Notes under the pieces: model-generated
Database searches by the model: none
Seen by the model: the letters and a program-made list of their open reading frames with translations, nothing else
Told to the model about the DNA's origin: nothing
Translations under genes and position numbers: made by a program
Source of the DNA: Capsicum annuum
Lineage: Eukaryota > Streptophyta > Magnoliopsida > Solanales > Solanaceae
Direction: 5' to 3'
Length of the DNA stretch: 64,000 bases
Assembly (NCBI RefSeq): GCF_002878395.1
Contig: NC_061114.1
Span: 170,080,170-170,144,169 of the forward strand
Part shown: one piece after another, positions 49,481 through 61,590 of the stretch
How positions within the stretch are numbered: position 1 is the stretch's first letter
How the letters are laid out: each line of letters starts with the position of its first letter

Positions 49481-52400
49481 GAGTTTTTAGAGAAGAGGTT
49501 AGGATACTTGGTGTATATATCTACTTCTGCTTCCCAAGTAGCTCCCTTAATGGACTGATTCTGCCAAAGACATTACCTAAGGGAACTTCTTTGTTCCTTA
49601 GCTTGCGAATCTGATGATAGAGGATACAGACTGGAACCTCTTCAAAAGAGAGATAATTTTGAATGTCTACACCCTCTAAGGGAACTATGACTGCTGGGTC
49701 TCCAATGCATTTCTTTAGCAAGGAGATGTACAATACTAGGTTCACTGAAACTAGATCTAAAGGAAACTCAAGCTCATAAGCTACCTTTCCAAAACGACTG
49801 AGAATTCTATAAGGACCGACATATCAAGGATTAAGCTTTCCCTTTTTTCCAAATCTCTTCACTCTCTTTACGGGAGATATTTTCAAAAACATAAAATTCC
49901 CAACCTTGAACTCGAGATCCTTTCTCCTCACATCTGTATAGGATTTCTGTTGGCTTTAGGATACCCTAAGCCTTTCTCTGATCAACTGAACCTTATCTAA
50001 GGCATTAAACACTAAGTCAGGTCCTACAACTGCAGCCTCACTGACCTCAAATAAACCAATTAGGGATCTATATCTCCTACCATAAAGAGACTCAAACAGA
50101 GCCATCTAAATACTAGAATGATAGTTATTATTGTATGCGAATTCGATCAAAGGCAAGTGGTCATCTCAACTACCCTTAAAATAAAAAACCCTGGCTCTTA
50201 ATATATCATCTAGAGTCTTAATGGTCCTTTCTACTTGACCATCCTTCTGATAATGAAAAGTTGTACTGAGGTGAACTTGGATACCAAGACTTTTTTCGAA
50301 TGCTTACTCAAAGTGAGAGGTAAACTGGGTACCTCTATATGAGATAATGGTTATTAGAACTCCATGTAACCTGACCAACTCTCTGATATAGAGTTTGGAA
50401 TAGTCCTCGGCTGAATAGAAGGTATGAACTGGAAAGAAATGAGCAAATTTAGTCATCCTATCTATAATGACCCAAATAGAATATGTGGATGGCAGGTACG
50501 AGGAAAACCCATCACAAAGTCCATATTCATTTCTTCCCATTTCCATGTAGGAATAATGAACTCCTGCTGACACGTAGAGTACTTAGCTACAAACTCTAAA
50601 ATATCTATCTTTATCCCACTCCACCAATAGATCTCCCGTAAATTATGGTATATCTTAGTGGCTCCTGTATGAATTGAGTAACGCTCACTATGCGCTTCTG
50701 CAAGAATTCACTACCTCAAGTCATCTACTCCTGGCATGCATAACCTACCCTAGCAATGTAACATGCCATCTCGCCTTTGGGAGATAACCTCTACTTTTTA
50801 ATCTCTGACTGACTCTTTAAACTTAACTAAACTAGGATCTCTATTCTACTTTTCATTTACTTTGGAAAACAGAGATGATTCTGAACTATTATTCACCCAC
50901 ACACTGCCCTATACTGAATTGACTAAGCGAACACTTCCTTGCTCAGAGGTTATAAAATGCTCATATTATAATCTTTCGATAACTCTAACTACCTTTTCTA
51001 ATGAAAATTCAAATCTTTTTAAGAGAACACATACTGCAAACTTTTATGGTCTATGAACAAATAAACATGCACTCCATACAAATAATGCCTCCAAATTTTT
51101 AAGGCAAACACTACAGCTACTAACTCAAGATCATGGGTCGGGTAATTCTTCTCATGGGGCTTAAGCTGTCTAGAGGCATAGGCTATGACCTTACCCATCT
51201 ACATGAGGACCAAACCCAAACCTACTCTAGATGCATCATGGTACACAAAAAACCCATCTAAACCATCTAGTAGTGTCAAAATTAGGGCTGAGGTAAGTCG
51301 AGTCTTCAGCTCCTGAAAACTCTTCTCGCAAAAATCTGACCATTAAAACTTAACTTTTTGCTGAGTCAATCTAGACATGAAAGATGCAATAGATGAAATC
51401 CTTTCAACAAAATGATGGTAATAGCTAGCTAAACCCAAGAAACTCCTGAAATCTGATAGAGAAATAGGTCTAGGTAGTTTCTTACCGCTTTGATCTTTTG
51501 GGGATCAACTCTAATGACATGACTAGAAATAATATGATAAAGTAATGTTACTGATCATAGCCAAAATTCACACTTACTAAATTTGGCGAACAACTGATGG
51601 GATCTGAGAGTCTTAAGTATGATTCTGAGGTGGTCTATATGATCATTTTTGGTACGGGAGTAAACAAGAATGCATCAATGAAGACTATAATGAACATGTC
51701 CAAATACTGCTTCAACACATGATTCATTAATTCCATGAAGCTGCTGGGGCATTAGTGAGACCAAAGGACATGACTAGAAATTCAAAGTGACCATACTAGG
51801 TTTGAAAAGTTGTTTTCTAAATGTCATATTCTATAACTCAGAGCTGATGATAGCCTGGTCTGAGGTCTATCTTATAAAAGTACTGGCCCGCTGAAGTTAG
51901 TCAAACAAGTCATATTTATTCTTGACTGTGACTTTGTTCAACTAACGATAGTTTATAGACATTCTAAGAGAACTGTCTTTCTTACGCACGAATAAGACAA
52001 ATGCACCCCACGAAAAAGCGCTGTGTTGGATGAAACCTTTGTCTAAAAGGTCCTTTAAGTTATCTTTTAACTCCTTAAGCTTTGCTGGTACCATTCTGTA
52101 AGGTAAAATAGATATAGGCTGAGTGACTACAAGAAGGTCTATTCCAAAGTCAATTTCTCTTACGGGAGAAACATCGGGAAGATCTTTGAGAAACACATCT
52201 GAGAATTCATTTACTACTGGAAATGATTCAAGAGTTGGATCTTTGAGTTAGAGTATTTGACTCACACAAGATGATAGACACATCCCTTGTATATCATTTT
52301 TCTCACTCTAAGGTATGAAATCAACTAACTCTTAAGCATTGTGGTACCACCCCTCCATTCAAGGACTTGTTCATTTAGAAATTGAAAATGAATAATTATG

Positions 52401-52780
52401 TTTCTACAATCAACTGAGGTATAGAATGAATAGAGCCAATCTATGCCGAGATGACGTCAAAATTTGCCATATCTAGCTCTACTAGGTCTGCTGAAGTGAC
52501 TTTCTAAGATATCATAATCAGAAAATTCCTGTATAGCTGTCGGGCTATGATAGACATACCCACTAAGGTAGAGACTGATAAAGGCTCTTCTAGGATTTCT
52601 GTACTGTCTCCAAAGTTAATGACTATTATAAAGATTTACGAAAGATAAGGAAGCTTCTCGATCTAGCAAAGTATAAACATATGAATGGAAAATCTGTAAC
52701 GTACCAGTGACCACATTAGGAGAACTTTTCTCATCTTGTCTGGACTAAAGTGCATAGAGCCTGTTTAGGCGTTGCCCACT
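49480..52780 (-). pseudogene. Element E pol (protease, RT, RNase H, integrase, chromodomain), broken
   Basis: Reading leftward: protease TLLDREASLSFVNLY near 52690-52640 keeps the Asp but has Glu in place of Gly. The RT start is open at 52196-51942: MFLKDLPDVSPVREIDFGID, then LKELKDNLKDLLDKGFIQ and FVRKKDSSLRMSINYR. The YxDD site at about 51706-51656 reads FIDAFLF, so the second catalytic Asp is lost. RNase H is near 51250-50950. The integrase core is open at 50573-50304 with IWVIIDRMTKFAHFFPVH and LHGVLITIISYRGTQFT, where the DDE Asp is Tyr. The integrase C-terminus is at 49745-49521: YISLLKKCIGDPAVIVPLEG, YLSFEEVPVCILYHQIRKLR and NKEVPLGNVF. Stops and shifts separate these parts. Confidence 0.88.
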
Positions 52781-52854
52781 GGTGGCACTGGAAGTGGCAC
52801 TCTATTAATTTGGGCAATTGGACTGAACTGAGGAACGATTACACTGACCCTGAG

Positions 52855-53905
52855 AACCTTATTGAGGACAATCTTTGATTCTTTGGCCTATCTTCTCATA
52901 CTCGAAACAAAAATCACTGCCAACTCCATAGACACCTAGGTGGTTTCTACCATATTTCTGGAAAAGAGAATTTGTTCGAGAACTGCTAATACTACCTTGA
53001 GATTTAGAGCCTAGTGCTCTATCTTTGTTACCATTTCTAAACTTAGGTACTGCAGCACTGGTTGAGGACGGACTTAGATCTACAGATTTTATGTGAAACT
53101 GGGAATGATTACCACCCTTTGACTTAAGCTGAGTGAAATTGAAGCTGCCTGTCCTAGCTCTCTTGTTCTCCATTTCTCTCCTTATTCTAAGCCTCTTCTA
53201 TCTACTGAGCATGGACCATAAGCTTGGATATGTCCATCTCCTTAATTAGCATCATTATTTGACACTCCTTAATAACACTTTCTGACACCCTTAACACAAA
53301 CTTTCTTATTCTGGACCTACTATCTGCTACTACATCGGGAGCATACCTAGCTAACAGAGTAAACTTAAGGGAATACTCTTTCACACTCATGTTGTCTTGC
53401 CTAAGATTGATGAACTCTAAAACCTTGGCTTCTCTTAGCACTAAGGGAAAGAATCTATCTAGAAAAGCAGTAGCAAACTCTTCCTATTCTAAGGGCTCTG
53501 TATTTATGCCCCTATCTACCTTCCATTTCTTAAACCATATATAAGCTATATCTTGTAACTAATAGGCGGCTAACTCAGCACTCTCACTGGAAGTCACTTT
53601 CATAATTTCTATGACTTTCTAAACCTGATCGAGGAACTCCTCTGGATAATCTTCTGACATTGATACTGAGAATAGGGGAGAATTCATTTGGGTGAAGTTC
53701 AAAATCCTGGATACAGCAGTATAGGCCACTGGGTTGGCCTGAAGAGCAGTTGGCTATTCATTCTGAGCTGCTACAAAATTGGATAGAGAATGATCGCAAC
53801 CCTAAATTCTGCATAAGAGACATACTCGTCCAGGGGATCTTCTTGGATGGGCTGAGGTGCTGACTAATTTCTAGTACTTCTTCCATAAGTCTTTTTGGGA
53901 GGCAT
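52855..53905 (-). pseudogene. Element E gag, broken
   Basis: The start is at 53905 (MPPKKTYG...), matching A and D. Open parts are 53441-53202 (MLREAKVLEFINLRQDNMSV, then KEYSLKFTLLARYAPDVVAD and MDISKLMVHAQ) and 53173-52859 (MENKRARTGSFNFTQLKSKG through the nucleocapsid finger FCFEYEKIGQRIKDCPQ). In that finger one Cys is Tyr and the His is Gln, so zinc binding is lost. Confidence 0.88.
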
Positions 53906-54110
53906 GTCCTATAAATTGAAGGAAGAAATAGATTAGACTAAGATTTTAACTTAAGCTCATCCTCACTCGCATGACATGAATATTGATAGAAGGGAAACAT
54001 TTCCTAAATATCTCATAGCCTTCTGTCCATATGTATGGTGCGCTACACACCCATGCACAAGACTCTACTTGATGCGGCTTTTAGACTCCCTAGGATTCTA
54101 TTTAACCTTA

Positions 54111-54125
54111 GGATCTGATACCATA
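54111..54125 (-). promoter_or_regulatory. Element E primer binding site
   Basis: On the minus strand ATGGTATCAGATCC lies two bases from the right LTR. It differs by one base from the tRNA-iMet-complementary TGGTATCAGAGCC. Confidence 0.85.
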
Positions 54126-54127
54126 TT

Positions 54128-56598
54128 TGTAACACCCTGAGTCTGTACCCCAGATGCCACACGATGCTTAGAACCCTGAAGGACCACAATCTAACCCATG
54201 ACTGATATCTTCTGTGAGTACTGAATAATAATATTATAATAATGCAGAAAATAGGCTGAAATTCCATAAGGTTCAAAATCTAAAAATACTGATAAAGAAT
54301 ATCTTCTGAAATAATAATCTACAAAATTGAATACTATCTGAAAGTCTAGTGTGAAAAGCCTCTAACTGAATTGTATAAATATGGAGTTGATGGGAAAAGC
54401 CCCCAACAAACTCTGACAACTGAAATGATAAATCTACTAAAAATACTAAAATTAATGCATATCCTCGATAGATGAGGACTCACTACTAAATCTGTCACTG
54501 TTGGTTGCATCTGTCTAAGTACGGTCAGGAACCTAAGTGTCTGAAGCTATGATATAAGATATCATAGTGCAAAGAAAGAGTATGTGTCAGTATGTGGAAT
54601 GTACTGGTATGTTAGATGAGATAAGGCTGAATGTAAGGGTTCATATGCTTGAATAGTAACTGACTGAATGATATAGAATAATTGATTATTAGTACATAGA
54701 AATCTAAAACTACTGTAAATACTGAGTCTACGATACTATTCATATACGTGTATGTATACTGTATATGATCTTTTACTGAAGTTGAGTACTGAGTTCTGAT
54801 ACTTAGTAACTGATAACTAAGTTACTAAAACTAATTCATTGTATGTGATAGTCCTGATTTTATAAAACTGAACTGAGTTCTATACTGAGACTGAAGCTGA
54901 AACTGAAACTGTTAAAAGTAATCATCTAACCGACATGCCCCTTTGCTGAATAGATTTGGGGTCTATCCTATAATCCCAGCTGGAAGGGTGTCAGTACCAT
55001 GCCACGAGAAAAGACAAGATGAAAAGTTATCCTTATCTGGTAGGTACTCTAGCGAGAACGGTTATACCCTCAACTGGTAGGTCAAAACACCTCATCAACC
55101 CTCAACTAGCAGGTTGATGTATCAACCTACGCTGGCTACGTAATTCTGGAAAGAAAGGACTGCTTCTAAGGATCACACCCTCTACTGGCAGGTGAGCCCC
55201 CATCCTACTCCCAACTAAATAGACACTGAACTGATTATACTGAGCTGAACTAGACTGATAATGAGTTTCACTGAGTTTTATAACTGATTGAGTTTATTGG
55301 GTTCTATAGCTGAATGAGTTTACTGGTTTCTGTAACTCACTGAGTTTATTGATTATGACACTACTTAGACTATTCTATAACTACTGTAGCTCTAGGTAAA
55401 CACCTAGATTTTTGGGTATTAGATACCCCAAGGACTTGATAGCATGAAATTGAAGCATAGAATAATCTTGAAAAGTTTAACAATGTCCATTTGTTCATAA
55501 TTCATTCATAGATACATTTTATCAAACAATTGTACATGACTGGGAATACATAATGACATGTCATGATTCCACTATCTACTTCACATAGGATTTTAGCAAA
55601 CACTTAGGGAGCATGGATTATTTCACATGATAATGGCCAACATATGAACATCATGAATATAATACTCAATGTCAAATTCAAGGGTTTATCTTGAAATTCA
55701 TATAATTCATCACATAAACTATTTTAATTTTATGAGGCTTATACTAAATCATGGATTGAAACCCAATTCATATCATGAACATGAATACAATCAATTTCAA
55801 GCATGGAATTCATAATTCTGAGATCTTGAATGTTTAAAGGGATTCTTGAAATCTATGGGTGAAAGGAACCCATAGATGAACACCTAACATACTTGGGAAT
55901 ATTTATTCTTGAAGGTCCTTGAAGAAATTTTTGAGTTTGTTCTTGATTTCTTAAAGTTAGGGTGTTGCCCATTGAGATGGAATGCTTTGTTTCTTGAGTG
56001 AATAATGTAATAATGAGCAATTAGTGCTAGTTTAGAGTTAAATTTCATGTTTAGGACTGACTTGGGTCATGGAAAAATACCCAATTACCCTTGGGAATGA
56101 TTTAAAAATTGTCACTGGAAAAAACTTGATTTCGGGCCTTGGCGCGATGCGGCGGTATCACGCCGTGTCAATGGAAATTTACAATTGGGAACTAAGGTAT
56201 TGGTATGACATTATTTAATCGCGGTAACCCACTGATTTTGAATTTTTGACTTAGCGCGACGCAGTGGAATCGTAGAGCTTTACTAGAAATGGATAATTCT
56301 GAAAATGTTGCTTGACGCAATGTGCCATGATCGTGATGGAACATTGGAAAGTCACAATTTCCATTTGGAATGCTTCCACATCACGTTGATGTCCTAAGTG
56401 GTACACTATTTTACAAAAATGGGTGTAACTCTTCACCCGGTTATTGGATTTGGGCGAATTTTATATCGTTGGAAAGTTGACTGAATTTTCTATGCAATGG
56501 TAAGATCTAAATTGAAAAATACTGAGTATTTTAAAAATTTATATGGGATAACTTATGACTGAGAGTTAAATTAAGCTAGGGAAATATGGGGTATTACA
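54128..56598 (-). repeat. Element E 5' LTR (right copy)
   Basis: It aligns with 46596-49082 throughout. It holds the CG-rich block at 56130-56390, the conserved core near 56405-56480, the short direct repeats at 55025-55195 and TCAG-rich sequence at 55240-55350. The frames 54043-54276 and 56251-56436 are inside LTR sequence and not genes. Confidence 0.93.
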
Positions 56599-57352
56599 AA
56601 GAGTTTTTAAGTAAGAGAATACAACTAAACACAACATCCACCATGAGAGAGATAAGTAGAAGCTTCCAAATGATCGCTATCCACATCAATCATCAGACCA
56701 ACACTGATGTTGCAAAAGGTTGTATCCCAATAAAGATATAGCATGAGTAGTATCAATATAAACAACCCATACTGGTTGGTATTATCACCTAATAAAGGTT
56801 AGATCACTTAAACACTGTACATAATTCACAAAAATAGAACATGAAAACTTATATAGCAATTTACTTTGTAACACTTTCCATCCACTTATGCTATCTTTAT
56901 TTGTTTTATTTAATTAAGAGAATTTCCATTCTTATTCCTGTTTATTAGTCATCACATTGTAACAAATACAATTTTAAACACAGATTATGATAAATAACTC
57001 AAATTTACGACACTTAACCTTGTCAACCAACTCTACAACTTCAGTCAAGTATGAGTTAAGAGACAAAAAGTCAAGTCAAACCATGACCTAGTCAACAACT
57101 CTGAATCTAACAATATCCAAATCAATACACCATGACTTTAACCATATCCAAGTCAATAAACTATGACTCTAGAAAAAAGAATTAAAAAATATATGACAAG
57201 TAATGGGCCACAGAAGAATACAAAATATACCAAGCATTATCATAATTCAGTTCACTCAAGGAACCTATAACATAACTTGGTCCATTTGTAGAACTAATAT
57301 AGACAATAATAATAGCAATAATAATATACCTACACAGTTGAAAGAGAAATTT

Positions 57353-57640
57353 TTATTTAGAGGTCACACCATGAAATTTTTTTTCAAGGAACAACGAGAA
57401 TACAACAGACTTTACTGATTGTCCTCCCTGTGCTACTTTCAAGGTACAAACGAGGAGGTAGGCACGATTGTTCATGTAATGAAAGTATTTTTCTATGAAA
57501 CTTAGGCTTTTGATAAGAGCATACCAGCACTTCCACATACTTTTTGGAATGCACTAGTTATTACACTGGCAACCTCAGTAGACTATCCAATATTAGATCC
57601 TTTGGTAATGGAAACAATCACCCACTCCTGAAAATATAAG
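57353..57640 (-). other. Gene-like segment of unit Ue (function unknown)
   Basis: On the minus strand an acceptor-like TTATATTTTCAG near 57630 precedes a GAGTGGGTGATTGTTTCC stretch. A 61-residue open frame at 57538-57353 follows, including FIEKYFHYMNNRAYLLVCTL and ending in TSK. Stops occur between the two parts in every frame. The sequence is homologous to Ua 14698-14990 and Uc 21276-21480. No product is recognised. Confidence 0.3.
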
Positions 57641-58797
57641 TAAAATGATACAACTTACAAACATACCTATAGAGAAGCAATATAAAAGGCAAACATGGTT
57701 AGAGAGAAAGAGATAGAGCTTTACAAAGCAGATAAAATATATATGCACATGATGAAAATGAAAGAAAGTAAGATTTTTGAGAGAGAGAGAGAGAGCATCT
57801 AAATATTATTAAACATTACAACACCAAACATTTACATGGCATACCATAGAGAGGAGTTCTTGGGGTGATGGGATCTCGAGGTGGGGGCCCTTGGGTTGGG
57901 TTGATTTTAGTATGGGTTGGGGATTATGGGTGGCGGTGTGCTTTGTGGGAAGCAAGCCAAAGGACATTGTAAGTGAAATGATGCCATGTCAAGCACTAGA
58001 TCTTTGTCCCTCTCTCTGTCATAACTCTTTTATTACTTCCCTTCCTATTCAAGAATGAGAAGAATAGAGTAACATTTTAGAAGACTCAGAAAGAAAGAGA
58101 ATAATAGAATTTGTTGAATGATTCTGGTAATTTCTTGTATATTTATACACTAGTTTCTAGGCTATGCACGTGTATCACAGATTAATCAATATAATCTTTT
58201 TAAGATAGTATAAAAACTACTTAAATATGTGATGAATAATGTGAATTTTTTTAAAAATAATACAAGATCGAAGTAAATAAGATTCAATCTATTTATTTAT
58301 ACTTACCCCCACACACATCTGACCAGCACACATGTATAATGAAATGAGGGAATAAAAGAAAAATAAAATGAGAATACGGTGATGAGTTGTTAAAATCATC
58401 CGAATAAAACTAATAACACACATTACGAAAAACATGTGATCTAAGTGCAGTTGGATTCTTAGTGCTAATAATATTTTGTAAACAACTAACTTAGACGCAA
58501 AAAAATCATTCTTTTTTATCTTCATTCTTTACTTCAGCTGTACAAAATATGAACTGAAAAAACATCAAAATTGATCAAAATTAACTTGCTCTTTAGTAAC
58601 TACAAATTAATATACAATTATTTGTACAACAAAAGCGAGGGAAAAGTGACATGAAAATGAGTGAAAAAGACAAGATACAGAAACTCACTATTACTAAAAT
58701 CATTTGAATATAAGTCCTATCTCACATAAAGAAAATGTTATCTAAGTGCATTTTAAATTCAAAGTTCTAATAATTCTATGTGCTCATCGAAAATAAT

Positions 58798-58833
58798 ACA
58801 TATATATATATATATAAATACACACACACACAT
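58798..58833. repeat. (TA)n(CA)n microsatellite of unit Ue
   Basis: TA run, then CACACACACACA, at the unit's usual microsatellite position. Confidence 0.95.
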
Positions 58834-60373
58834 GCAACAATGAAAGAAAGAATTTTACAATATAGTTTCTTCCATGTAATCCCCAAAAGTAGTGCTACTG
58901 CCTTCACAAACTCATCAATCAGTACTTGATATAGATTTAATCAAACATATTATTGCAGTTCAATTAATTATTAAACGTCACAAACTAAATTACTGGATCA
59001 TGAGGATACCAACCTAATCAATCTAGATAGGAGAACCCCTTACCACCCTTTAAGAGGCTAAGGTAAAGTCTTTATTAAACCCCATAACTCATCCTTATTA
59101 CAATAGTTTTACAAAAAGGAATGTGAAAAATAGAAATTACCCTAGGATCTGACTAAACAATACAAGATCTTCTAAGTAAGAGAATACAACTGGACACAAT
59201 ATCCACTGTGAGTGAGGTAAGTACAATCCGCCAGACGATCATTATCCCATCAATCATGAGACGAACAATGATTCTTGCAAAAGACTATATCCCCTTAAGG
59301 ATATAGTATGAGTAGTATCAGTATAAAAAAACACGTACTGATCGATATAATCTCCGAATTACATCACGTAAACACAATAAAGATTTCATAAAAAGGGAAC
59401 ATGACAACTTATATAATAATTAAATTTGTAACACTTTCATACCCTTATGCTATCTTTATCCCTTTGATTAATTAAGAGAATTTCAATTCTTATTATTGTT
59501 TATTATTCATCATCTTGTAACAAATACAATTTAGAACATAAATTATAATAAATACTTCAAATTTATGACACTTAATCTTCTCAACTAATTGTACAACTTC
59601 TGTCAAGTATGAGTCAAGAGATAACAAGTCAAGTCAAACCATGACCAAGTCAATAATCATGACTCTAAGAATATCCAAGTCAACATACCATGACTCTAAC
59701 CATATCCATGTCAACAAACTATGACTCAAGCAACAAGAATCGAAAAATATGTGATAAGTAATGGGCCACACAAGAATCCAAAATATACCAAATGATATCA
59801 AAATCTAGTTCACTCAAGGAACCCACAAAAACAAACATAACATAATTTTGTCCATCAGTGGAACTATTATAAACATTAATAATAGAAATAATCATACACC
59901 AAGTTGAAAGAGAAATTTTTGTTCAACGATCACACCTGGAATTTTTTTTCAAGGAGCAAGGACAATACAACAGACTTTACTAATTGTCCTCGATGTGCTA
60001 CTTTCAAGGTACAAATGAGGAGGTAGGCATGATTATTCTTATAACGAAAATGTTATTCTATGAAACTCATGCTTTTAATGAAAGCATACCAATACTTTCA
60101 CATACTTTTGAAATGTAATGATGATTCCTTAGAAAACCTCAATAGAATATCCAATATTAGATCTTTTGGTAATAGACCCAATCATCCACACCTATAAATA
60201 TTACAATGACACAACTTACCAACATACTAAAAGAGATAAAAAAAGAAGGCGGATAAGATAGGGAGAGAAAAATAAAACTGTAGATGGAAGATAAAAGATA
60301 TACGTAGAGGGTGAAAGTGAGAAGAAAGTAAGATCATTGAGAGAGTGAGAGTGCATCCAAATATTCTTAATCA

Positions 60374-60604
60374 CTACAACACCAAAAATTGACATGACAG
60401 GCCTGGGGGAGTAGTTCTTGGGGTATGGGGCTCTCGAGGTGGGGGGCTCTCAGGGTGGGTGGGATGAGAAGGGGTTGGGCATTGTGGGTGGAGGTGTGAT
60501 TTATGGGAAGCAAGCCAAAGAACATTTTCATTGAGATGATGCAACATCGAGGGCTGGATCCTTGTCCATCTCTCTCTCATAACTCTTTTCACACTTTCCT
60601 TCAT
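60374..60604 (-). other. Gene-like leader segment of unit Uf (function unknown)
   Basis: A 76-residue frame starts MKESVKRVMRERWTRIQPSM, then WLASHKSHLHPQCPTPSHPT and a Pro-rich tail. It is homologous to 21867-21651 of Uc, where much of the frame is kept. In Ua the corresponding region is disrupted. It could be a fossil first exon or chance conservation of recent copies. Confidence 0.3.
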
Positions 60605-61287
60605 ATTATTTAATGAGAAGAATGGAGTAACATTTTTTAAGACTCGAAAATAAAGAGATTAATAGATTTTGTTGAATAACACTACTAATTTCATGTATAT
60701 TTAATGTTACTTTATAGGAACGTGCTATGCACGTGTATCCCAGAATAATCAATATAATTTTTTTAAAGATAGTATAAAAACTATTAAAATATGTAATGAG
60801 TAATTTTAATTTTTTTATAAAGAATAATACAAGCTTAAATAAATAAGATTCAATGTATTTATTTATACTCACATCGACACACATCTGACCAGCACACATG
60901 TATAATAAAATAAGGGAATAAATGAAACGTGCCATCTATGTGCTTTTGGATTCATAGTGCTAATAATTTTTATGCTCATAAAATGGATGAAATGAATCAC
61001 ACTCTTTTACTTTCATTTCTTACTTCAGCTATCCAAAATATAATTTGAATAAAAAATAAATTTGATCAAAATTAACTTGCTCGGCTGTAACTACAAATTA
61101 ATATATAGTTATTTAATCAACGAAAGAGAGAAAAAAGTCACATGAAAATGAGTGAAAAATAAAAGAAACTTACTGTTGCTAAACTCATCTAAATATAACT
61201 CCTATCTCTCATAAAGAAAAAATATGTCATCTAAGTACATTTTAAATTCGACGTTCTAACTATTTTATGTTCTTATCAAAAATCAAT

Positions 61288-61590
61288 CTATATATATATA
61301 TATATATATAGATACACACATACAACAATGAAATGAAGAAATTTTCACAATAATGTTTCTTCCTTTTAATCCCGAAAAGTGATGCTACTTCCTTCACAAA
61401 CTCATTGATCAATACTTGATATGGATTTAAACAAAAATACACACACACACACACACACACATATATAGAGAGAGAGATACAACAATGAAAGAAAGAATTT
61501 TTCACAATAATGTTTGTTCCTTTTAATCCCAAAAAGTGGTGCTACTGCCTTTACAAACTCATTTATCAGTACTTGATATGGATTTAAATA
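61288..61590. repeat. Local ~150-bp tandem duplication between microsatellites in Uf
   Basis: The segment ACAACAATGAAA...TTTCACAATAATGTTT...GATATGGATTTAAA appears at about 61322-61430 and again at about 61480-61587. Each copy is preceded by a TA or CA run (61288-61322 and 61437-61478). Other units have it once. Confidence 0.85.

Larger units (their letters stand above)
46596..56598 (-). mobile_element. Element E: complete-structure Ty3/gypsy chromovirus, TSD AAGAG
   Basis: It is flanked by AAGAG at 46591-46595 and 56599-56603, with LTRs of 2487 bp (left) and 2471 bp (right). Internally, reading leftward, it has a well-kept primer site, gag, protease, RT, RNase H, integrase, chromodomain and purine tract. 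Gag and pol match the A/B/D family. It is inserted in unit Ud between AAATAGGTAC and TTTTTAAGTAAGAGAATACA. Confidence 0.95.
23275..56920. repeat. Array unit Ud, split into four pieces and internally deleted
   Basis: The pieces are 23275-23464, 44020-44289, 46136-46595 and 56604-56920. Elements C/D, F and E lie between them. Total unit sequence is only about 1.23 kb. Comparison with Ue shows a single gap of about 1.3 kb, between a match to about 57185 and a match to about 58510, at position ~44090. This removes the exon-like segment. Confidence 0.82.
56921..59479. repeat. Array unit Ue, complete
   Basis: At 2559 bp it is uninterrupted. It contains the exon-like minus-strand segment (57353-57640), a GA run at 57779-57793, the CACACATCTGACCAGC landmark near 58312 and a TA/CA microsatellite at 58798-58833. 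Confidence 0.88.

Noticed and set aside
16750..61478. Periodic repeats considered as a possible CRISPR array or centromeric satellite
   Set aside because: The TA/CA runs are microsatellites recurring once per 2.5-kb unit. There are no equal-length repeats with unique spacers, and the unit is far longer than ordinary centromeric satellites.
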